Assembly: GCA_045602885.1 (NCBI GenBank)
Contig: JAZSCJ010000054.1
Coordinates: forward strand, 1 to 11,824
Reading direction: 5' to 3'
From: JAJPXI01 sp045602885
Lineage (GTDB): Bacteria; Bacillota; Clostridia; Oscillospirales; Oscillospiraceae
Length of the DNA stretch: 11,824 nt
Shown: piece by piece, positions 7,601-11,824 of the stretch
Position numbering within the stretch: the first letter of the stretch is position 1
Layout of the letters: each line of letters begins with the position of its first letter
Notes under the pieces: generated by a model
What the model was told of the DNA's origin: nothing
The model's input: only the letters and a program-made list of their open reading frames with translations
Database searches by the model: none
Position numbers and translations under genes: made by a program

Positions 7601-8116
7601 CAGATAGTAGCCATCCTCGCCGAACATTTCACGCATTTCCAGCGCGTGGGTCTTGGCCGCCGCATAATCGCCGTTTCGCAGGCACCGGGGGATCTCACCG
7701 GCCAGACAGGCCGACAGGGCAATCAGTCCCTCGCTGTGGCTGCGCAGCAGTTGCAGATCCACGCGGGGCTTGATATAAAAACCCTCGGTAAAGGACTTGG
7801 AAACCATATAGCTCAAGTTGCGGTAGCCCGTTTCGTTGCGGCACAGCAGCACCAAATGCCGGGACTCGGCATCCAGCTCATGCACCCGGTCAAATCGGGT
7901 CCGGGCGGCCACATAGACCTCGCAGCCAATGATGGGCTTGACCCCCTCGGCCTTGCAGGCACGGTAAAAGTCAATGGCGCCGTACATCACGCCGTGGTCG
8001 GTCACGGCCACCGCATCCTGCCCCAGCTCCCGGACACGCTTGGCAAGCCCCCGGATGCGGCACGCGCCGTCCAAAAGGCTGTACTCGGTATGGACATGAA
8101 GATGGACAAAGGACAT
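4649..8116 (-). CDS. dnaE: DNA polymerase III alpha subunit DnaE
   Basis: The 1155-residue product is a full-length DnaE. An N-terminal PHP domain (about 1-275) keeps all the residues expected to bind metal: H7, H9, D16, H41, E66, H87, C137, D205 and H207. The polymerase core has VGPGRGS (354-360), the acidic PDIDIDF motif (396-402) and the third aspartate in MDFLGL (D549). A helix-hairpin-helix lies at about 822-834, a likely internal beta-clamp-binding motif QLDLF at 909-913, an OB fold at about 990-1070 and the C-terminal tau-binding region after that. The protein is of the DnaE type, not PolC, which carries an inserted exonuclease domain. The frame extends to a GTG at 8125, but that overlaps the Shine-Dalgarno AAGGAG; the ATG at 8116 is 8 bases downstream of it and is preferred. 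Many Firmicutes also encode PolC, in which case DnaE would share or assist lagging-strand synthesis. Confidence 0.97.
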   Translation of the reverse strand: MSFVHLHVHTEYSLLDGACRIRGLAKRVRELGQDAVAVTDHGVMYGAIDFYRACKAEGVKPIIGCEVYVAARTRFDRVHELDAESRHLVLLCRNETGYRNLSYMVSKSFTEGFYIKPRVDLQLLRSHSEGLIALSACLAGEIPRCLRNGDYAAAKTHALEMREMFGEDGYYLEIQDHNLPEDAQVNAGILRLHQETGIPLVATNDAHYLTREDARLQDVLMCIQMGKTVDDPDRMKFETDEFYLKSEEEMHALFSQYPQALENTAKIAELCNLEFEFGVHHLPEFKLPAGESDSDSYFEKLCQQGFTRRYPQGGEDLQTRLRFEMDMIRKMGFVDYFLIVSDFIGYAKRHHIPVGPGRGSAAGSMVSYCLDITDVDPLKYNLYFERFLNPERVTMPDIDIDFCIRRRQEVIDYVTEKYGADHVAQIVTFGTLKARAAVRDVARALSFPYAEADAIAKQVPFALNMTLENALKLSKPLKEQYDGDERVKLLIDTAMGLEGMPRNSSTHAAGVVITRKPVYEYVPLATNDDLPVTQYTMVTLEELGLLKMDFLGLRNLTILDDAVRLVREKQPGFSLADIPDNDPQVFQMLSEGRTAGVFQMESAGMTGVCVGLKPQNIEDITAIIALYRPGPMDSIPRFIECKQHPERIAYKHPMLEGILSVTYGCIVYQEQVIQIFQQLGGYSLGQADMVRRAISKKKKDQIEKERRSFIYGDPARGIDGCVARGVPESVGQAIYDEIFDFANYAFNKAHAVSYAVVAYQTAWFKFHHTREYMAALLILVLDSQEKVAEYIGECKDNGIRLLPPDINESGAAFTVAGEDIRFGLAALKGVGRGFTDAVFAERKRGGAFADFPDFCSRMFDQTLNSRVLESLIRCGAFDKMGYKRSQLLDAAPTLMESIAQNRRKNLDGQLDLFGGGGEQPSAPALRLNSALPEFSRRELMAMEKETTGLYLSGHPMDEYREAARACRAVSIGAIMADFAREDGPQSFRDEQRVVVAGVVASAKTKTTKNNTLMAYVTVEDDTASIELLVFSRVLNECSPYLKEGMPVVVQGKLSVRDEKSPQILCDSIRPLADAQAEQPESVEQEEKTQKLYVRLPGEGPLLEKIKVIFSMFPGEEQAVIVLADTRKRFGARCQIHDLLVAELREQLGEENVVIK

Positions 8117-8193
8117 CCTCGTCACTCCTTCCGGCGTAAATCATCCCATGCGCGATTGCCTGCGCACCCGGGCACTCTGTCCGGTTTGATTGG

Positions 8194-9096
8194 TTACGAC
8201 CGCTGCGCCAGGGCGATCAGCTTGCGCAGACGGTGATTGAAGGCCGATTTGCTGACCGGAGGACTGCACAGTCCGGCCAGCTGCGTCAGCGTCAGTTCGG
8301 GGTGACTGCGGCGCAGTCGGGCCGCCTCGCTGAGCTTCTCGGGTAGATCCTCCAGCGCACCGCGCTCTTCCAGCTTGCGGATAGCCTCGATCTGTTCCAT
8401 CGCGGCATCCACCGTTTTGTCCAGATTGGCCGCCTCACAGTTGACCCGGCGGTTGACGCTGCCGCGCAGATTTTTTTCCACCTTGGCATTCATGATCTCC
8501 ATGGCGGCCACCGGCGCGGCGCTGGCCGTCAAAACATCCTCGATGTATTCGCTTTGCTTAAAGTAGGTCACATAGTTGGCCTTGCGCTGGGTGGATTTGG
8601 GGTTGAACCCGGACTCCTGCAACAGCGCCGGCATCTCCCGGCCCACATTGTAGTGGCAGGTGACCAGTTCCATGTGGTAATCCTTCTCAGGATTGGTCAC
8701 CGAACCGCCTGCCAGAAACGCGCCCCGGAAAAAGGCCGTCCGACAATGCTCCTCCTCCAACACGGCAAAGTTGATGTGCAGCGCCACGCTCTCGTCGGGA
8801 TCGTGACCGAAGGTGGCCCCGATGGCTGAAATCTTGGCCGGATCGGTAATGAAGAACACACGCTTGCCTGCCTGATCGGAGGGCAACTGGTCAAATTCCA
8901 CTTGAAACGCCTTTTTGAACAGGACGGGCAGCCGGGCCGCAAAGCTTTCCGACTCGGTGGCAATGCGGATGCCATCCCGGCGGAAGGCGCTGCAGTAGAG
9001 CAGCACGCCGTAAGCCTCGGCCTGTACGCAGCATTTATGCTGCAGCGCGCTCTTGCACAGTTCCCGCTTGATTTGTGCGGAAAAAGATAGATTCAT
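8194..9096 (-). CDS. whiA: WhiA-family DNA-binding regulator
   Basis: This 300-residue protein has both WhiA parts. The first is an N-terminal LAGLIDADG homing-endonuclease-like domain, carrying the FFRGAFLAGGSVTNPEKDYH block at about 122-141 but used for binding rather than cutting. The second is a C-terminal helix-turn-helix ending in PPVSKSAFNHRLRKL (279-293). NRRVNCEAANLDKT (215-228) is also a family signature. WhiA controls sporulation septation genes in Streptomyces; in Bacillus it affects division and chromosome segregation. The frame could start at a TTG (9114), but GGAG at 9105-9108 lies 8 bases before the ATG at 9096, which is therefore preferred. It follows yvcK by 14 bases. The 77-base gap to dnaE shows no convincing terminator, so dnaE is probably read from the same transcript. 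Confidence 0.96.
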   Translation of the reverse strand: MNLSFSAQIKRELCKSALQHKCCVQAEAYGVLLYCSAFRRDGIRIATESESFAARLPVLFKKAFQVEFDQLPSDQAGKRVFFITDPAKISAIGATFGHDPDESVALHINFAVLEEEHCRTAFFRGAFLAGGSVTNPEKDYHMELVTCHYNVGREMPALLQESGFNPKSTQRKANYVTYFKQSEYIEDVLTASAAPVAAMEIMNAKVEKNLRGSVNRRVNCEAANLDKTVDAAMEQIEAIRKLEERGALEDLPEKLSEAARLRRSHPELTLTQLAGLCSPPVSKSAFNHRLRKLIALAQRS

Positions 9097-9110
9097 GGCG
9101 TTTTCTCCGT

Positions 9111-10103
9111 TCAAAATACCTTCGTGTGGGCATACTCCCGATACAGCTCAATGAGTGCCTGCGCCAGTCGTGTATCGGAATGGCGGGCATAGTCCAGAGT
9201 TTCCGACGCCAGCGGACGCTCCACCAGCTGTACACCCAGCGCCTCCACCGCCGACCGATCCACTTGGATGGGCACGGCATCCTCCACACGGTAGCGCTCG
9301 ATCAATCCGGGGCGCACCGCCGCCGAATTGGCCAGACAAATGTCCACCATGCCGGGTGCGCCGTGATCCAGCAAAGCGGCCACGTGGTCGGCCGCTGTCA
9401 TGCCCTCGGTCTCGCCGTCCTGGGTCATGATGTTACACACATAAACTTTCAGCGCAGAGGATTTGCAGATGGCATCCACAATGCCGTCCACCAGCAGATT
9501 GGGAATGACGCTGGTGTACAGGCTGCCCGGGCCCAACAAAATCAGTTCGGCCTGCGCAATGGCCTGCAGCGCATCAGGCAGCGCCGGCGGATGCTCGGGC
9601 AGCAGGCGCACCTGCTGAATCCGGCAGTCCTGCTGCTTTTTGAATTCAAAAATTTTGGATTCCCCGACGACCCGGGTTCCGTTTTCAAAGCTGGCCTCCA
9701 ACTGCACATTGGAGTTGGTCACCGGCAAAATCCGGCCGGTGATGGCCAAAACCTCACTCATACGGGCCACCGCATGGTCGAAGGAATCGGAAATGCCGTT
9801 TAAAGCGGCCAGCAGAAGATTGCCAAAGGCCTGCCCGGACAGACTGCCCTCCCGAAAGCGATAGCCCAACAACTGCTCCATGACCGGCTCTACATTGGCC
9901 AGCGCCTGCATGCAGTTGCGAATGTCGCCCGGCGGAGGCATCCCCAGTTCCTGCCGCAGTACGCCGGAGCCGCCGCCATCGTCGGCCACGGTCACAATGG
10001 CGGTCAGATTGCGCGTATGGTTTTTTAACCCACGCAGCATGGTGGACAGTCCGGTTCCGCCGCCGATGGCAACGATTTTAGGTCCGTGCATCAAATGTTC
10101 CAT
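9111..10103 (-). CDS. yvcK: YvcK/CofD-like protein (gluconeogenesis factor family)
   Basis: The 330-residue product has the Rossmann-type motifs of the YvcK family: GGGTGLS (14-20), TVADDGGGSG (38-47), PPPGDIRN (56-63), GNLLLAAL (94-101), GPGSLYTS (191-198) and CNIMTQDGETEG (223-234). In Bacillus the protein binds UDP-sugars such as UDP-GlcNAc and is needed for cell shape and growth on gluconeogenic carbon sources, apparently by affecting cell-wall synthesis. The family resembles the F420 enzyme CofD, but no F420 genes lie here. The ATG at 10103 is 2 bases after the rapZ stop, and GAGG inside the rapZ end lies about 9 bases upstream, indicating coupled translation. A second in-frame ATG four codons later is possible but has a poorer site. 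Confidence 0.96.
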   Translation of the reverse strand: MEHLMHGPKIVAIGGGTGLSTMLRGLKNHTRNLTAIVTVADDGGGSGVLRQELGMPPPGDIRNCMQALANVEPVMEQLLGYRFREGSLSGQAFGNLLLAALNGISDSFDHAVARMSEVLAITGRILPVTNSNVQLEASFENGTRVVGESKIFEFKKQQDCRIQQVRLLPEHPPALPDALQAIAQAELILLGPGSLYTSVIPNLLVDGIVDAICKSSALKVYVCNIMTQDGETEGMTAADHVAALLDHGAPGMVDICLANSAAVRPGLIERYRVEDAVPIQVDRSAVEALGVQLVERPLASETLDYARHSDTRLAQALIELYREYAHTKVF

Positions 10104-10105
10104 AC

Positions 10106-10966
10106 TTATGCCCTCGTCATGTCACGGTGGTTTTCGGCTACCTGGTATCCCTTCTGTCGAATAAAATCGGCCAGCGCCCGGGTGATGGCCACCGAGCGGT
10201 GCTGACCGCCGGTACAGCCAATGCCGATGACCAGCGCGGTTTTGCCCTCCTCCACATAGTAGGGCAGCAGGAAAGCGATCAGATCTTCCACCCGGCTCAT
10301 AAAGTCAAGCGTCTGCTGATAGCCGAAGACAAAGTTACGCACCGGCTCATCCAGGCCGGTCTGACTGCGCAGTTGCTGCAAGTAAAAGGGGTTGGGCAAA
10401 AAGCGCACATCAAAGACCAGATCGGCTTCAATGGGAATGCCGTATTTGAACCCAAAGGACACCACCGACACGCTCATGGCCGAGCTGGCCTTTTCCCGAC
10501 TGAACAGGCGCAAAATCTCGCCGCGCAGTTTGGCGGTGGACAGGGCCGTGGTGTCAATGATGTACTCGGCGCGCTTGCGCACCGGTTCCAAGGCGACACG
10601 TTCCTGCGCTACCGCTTCATCCAGCGACCGGCCGCTTTGCGCCAGAGGATGACTGCGCCGGGTTTCCTTGTAGCGTTTGATGATGGTTTGGGTATCGGCT
10701 TCCACGAACAGGATCTTATAATCGCAGTCCATGGCACGCAGCTGGTTAAGCGCGTCAAACAGTCCCTCAAAGGTCTGCCCGCCCCGAATGTCGGTCACCA
10801 CCGCCACCTTATCGTACTTACCGATGGCCGCCATGCAAAGCTCGGCAAACTTTGGGATCAGCGCGGCAGGCAAATTGTCCACGCAGTAGTAGCCGATGTC
10901 CTCCAAAACGGACACCGCCTTACTTTTTCCCGCGCCCGAAAGGCCGGATACGATCACAAAATCCAT
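10106..10966 (-). CDS. rapZ: RapZ/YvcJ P-loop nucleotide-binding protein
   Basis: The 286-residue protein starts with a P-loop, GLSGAGKS (8-15), followed by GYYCVDNLP (26-33 region) and DIRGG (59-63). Its C-terminal half carries SFGFKYG (170-176), FDVRFLPNP (185-193) and GIGCTGGQHRSV (248-259). These are the signatures of RapZ. In E. coli RapZ binds small RNAs and glucosamine-6-phosphate to control GlmS; the Bacillus homologue YvcJ hydrolyses nucleotides and influences competence. The RNA role is not proven in Firmicutes. The frame extends to a GTG at 10975, but the Shine-Dalgarno GGGGAG overlaps the codons before it. The ATG at 10966 lies 8 bases downstream of that site and 1 base after the murB stop, so it is taken as the start, with the ribosome-binding site inside the last murB codons. 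Confidence 0.96.
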   Translation of the reverse strand: MDFVIVSGLSGAGKSKAVSVLEDIGYYCVDNLPAALIPKFAELCMAAIGKYDKVAVVTDIRGGQTFEGLFDALNQLRAMDCDYKILFVEADTQTIIKRYKETRRSHPLAQSGRSLDEAVAQERVALEPVRKRAEYIIDTTALSTAKLRGEILRLFSREKASSAMSVSVVSFGFKYGIPIEADLVFDVRFLPNPFYLQQLRSQTGLDEPVRNFVFGYQQTLDFMSRVEDLIAFLLPYYVEEGKTALVIGIGCTGGQHRSVAITRALADFIRQKGYQVAENHRDMTRA

Positions 10967-10967
10967 G

Positions 10968-11824
10968 TTACACACTCCCCAACACGCGCACTTCCGGCTC
11001 CAACGTTACGCCGGTTTGATCCAGAACGCGCTTGCGCACCTGCTCCATCAGCTCCAGAATATCGGCACAGGTGGCGTCGCCCTTGTTAATGACAAAGCCG
11101 GCGTGCTTTTCCGATACCTGCGCGCCGCCCACAGTAAAGCCCTTCAGACCGCATTGGTCAATGAGCGCGGCGGCAAAGTACCCCTGCGGCCGCTTAAAGG
11201 TCGACCCGGCACTGGGCCATTCCAGCGGCTGCTTGCTCTTGCGCCGCTGCATCAGCTCCTCCATGCGGGCACGAATGAGGTCAGCATCCCCATGCGCCAG
11301 CTGCAGCGTGGCGGAAAGGATCATGCGTGTTCCATCGGAAAAGGCGCTGTGACGATAGGAAAAATCAAACTGCTTCACCGTTTCCGTCTGCCCCGACGCG
11401 TGGAGCACGGTCACCGAAGTGACCACCTGCGCCATTTCCCCGTCATAGGCCCCGGCATTCATGGTCACCGCGCCGCCCAGACTGCCCGGGATGCCGTGGG
11501 CAAATTCCAGCCCGGTCAGGCTATGCTCTTTGGCAACCGTGGCCAGCCGGGAAAGCAGCACGCCGCTTTCCGCCGTAATGCACGCGTCCTGCACGGTAAG
11601 ACCCTGCAAGCCGCCCACCGTCTTGATCACAACGGCATCCACGCCTGCGTCAGACACCAGAAGATTGGAGCCGTTGCCCAGAAAGAAGGGTTGGATGCCC
11701 TCCTGCGCTGCCGCACGCACCGCCGCCGCGGCCTGCGCCGCGGTACGGGGCAGCACCATCAGCGAAACAGGGCCGCCCACCCGGAAGGTGGTATGCCTGC
11801 TCATGGGCTCCTGCTCCAGCACTT
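10968..11824 (-). CDS. murB: UDP-N-acetylenolpyruvoylglucosamine reductase MurB, N-terminus outside the window
   Basis: MurB reduces UDP-GlcNAc-enolpyruvate to UDP-MurNAc with NADPH and FAD, the second committed step of cytosolic peptidoglycan precursor synthesis. The visible 284 or so residues include the FAD-binding motifs GNGSNLLVSD and GIPGSLGGAVTMNAGAYDGEM (110-130). They also include SYRHSAF, the active-site serine in PSAGSTFKRP (203-212), GGAQVSEKHAGFVIN and the C-terminal glutamate in LEPEVRV (275-281). A GTG at 11822 could be a start, but it has no visible ribosome-binding site and MurB proteins usually have some 15-30 residues before the HTTFRVGGP motif. The gene therefore almost certainly continues past the window edge. 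Its stop overlaps the rapZ ribosome-binding region, with 1 base between stop and next ATG. This is the first visible gene of the minus-strand operon. Confidence 0.95.
   Translation of the reverse strand, partial: VLEQEPMSRHTTFRVGGPVSLMVLPRTAAQAAAAVRAAAQEGIQPFFLGNGSNLLVSDAGVDAVVIKTVGGLQGLTVQDACITAESGVLLSRLATVAKEHSLTGLEFAHGIPGSLGGAVTMNAGAYDGEMAQVVTSVTVLHASGQTETVKQFDFSYRHSAFSDGTRMILSATLQLAHGDADLIRARMEELMQRRKSKQPLEWPSAGSTFKRPQGYFAAALIDQCGLKGFTVGGAQVSEKHAGFVINKGDATCADILELMEQVRKRVLDQTGVTLEPEVRVLGSV

Noticed and set aside
8117..8193. Possible hairpin between whiA and dnaE (TGCGC paired with GCGCA)
   Set aside because: The stem is only about five pairs and no T-run follows it on the minus strand, so it is not a convincing terminator or riboswitch.
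5144..8236. A 1030-codon plus-strand open frame opposite dnaE
   Set aside because: It is in exact codon register with dnaE and is explained by avoidance of TTA, CTA and TCA in dnaE. Its translation shows no family resemblance, and dnaE on the other strand is unmistakable.
9075..11089. Plus-strand open frames opposite yvcK (9075-9803) and rapZ/murB (10127-11089)
   Set aside because: These are mirror frames of well-recognised genes, with no ribosome-binding site and no recognisable product.

Overview
The window looks like a piece of chromosome from an endospore-forming member of the Clostridia, probably a fairly GC-rich gut-type lineage near the Oscillospirales. Three things suggest this. The gene order murB-rapZ-yvcK-whiA-dnaE is a known Firmicutes/Clostridia arrangement. 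There is a SleL/YaaH-type spore-cortex hydrolase. There is a lipoprotein with the small Ig-like domain common in that group. The taxonomic call is inference; no rRNA or other marker gene is present. No mobile element, CRISPR array, tRNA or rRNA was seen, and no gap between genes exceeds about 110 bases.

Left part (1-3073), four short transcription units. A plus-strand pair encodes the tail of an SH3b-domain protein and a LysM-LysM-GH18 glucosaminidase of the SleL/YaaH type. It meets a minus-strand lipoprotein gene tail to tail across a perfect 14-bp bidirectional terminator. A short divergent promoter region (about 2048-2154) separates the lipoprotein from a two-gene plus-strand operon. That operon encodes a FlK-like hotdog thioesterase and a YbaK/EbsC aminoacyl-tRNA deacylase, and ends at a second bidirectional terminator (3042-3073).

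Right part (3086-11824), one long minus-strand operon read from right to left: murB (cut by the window edge), rapZ, yvcK, whiA, dnaE and a cardiolipin synthase gene. murB, rapZ, yvcK and whiA are separated by 1, 2 and 14 bases. whiA and dnaE are 77 bases apart, and dnaE and cls 33 bases apart, with no recognisable terminator in either gap. The set joins peptidoglycan precursor synthesis (MurB), its presumed sensors and regulators (RapZ, YvcK, WhiA), the replicative or lesion-tolerant polymerase subunit (DnaE) and membrane phospholipid synthesis (Cls). It is a growth and cell-cycle cluster rather than an accessory island.

For four genes (lipoprotein, dnaE, whiA, rapZ) the longest open frame starts at a codon that overlaps or precedes the Shine-Dalgarno sequence. 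The starts given here were moved to the ATG that the ribosome-binding site supports. I found no convincing previously undescribed system. The points most worth a second look are the FlK-like thioesterase coupled to a tRNA-editing protein, the intact metal-site residues in the DnaE PHP domain, and the linkage of cls to the murB-whiA-dnaE operon.
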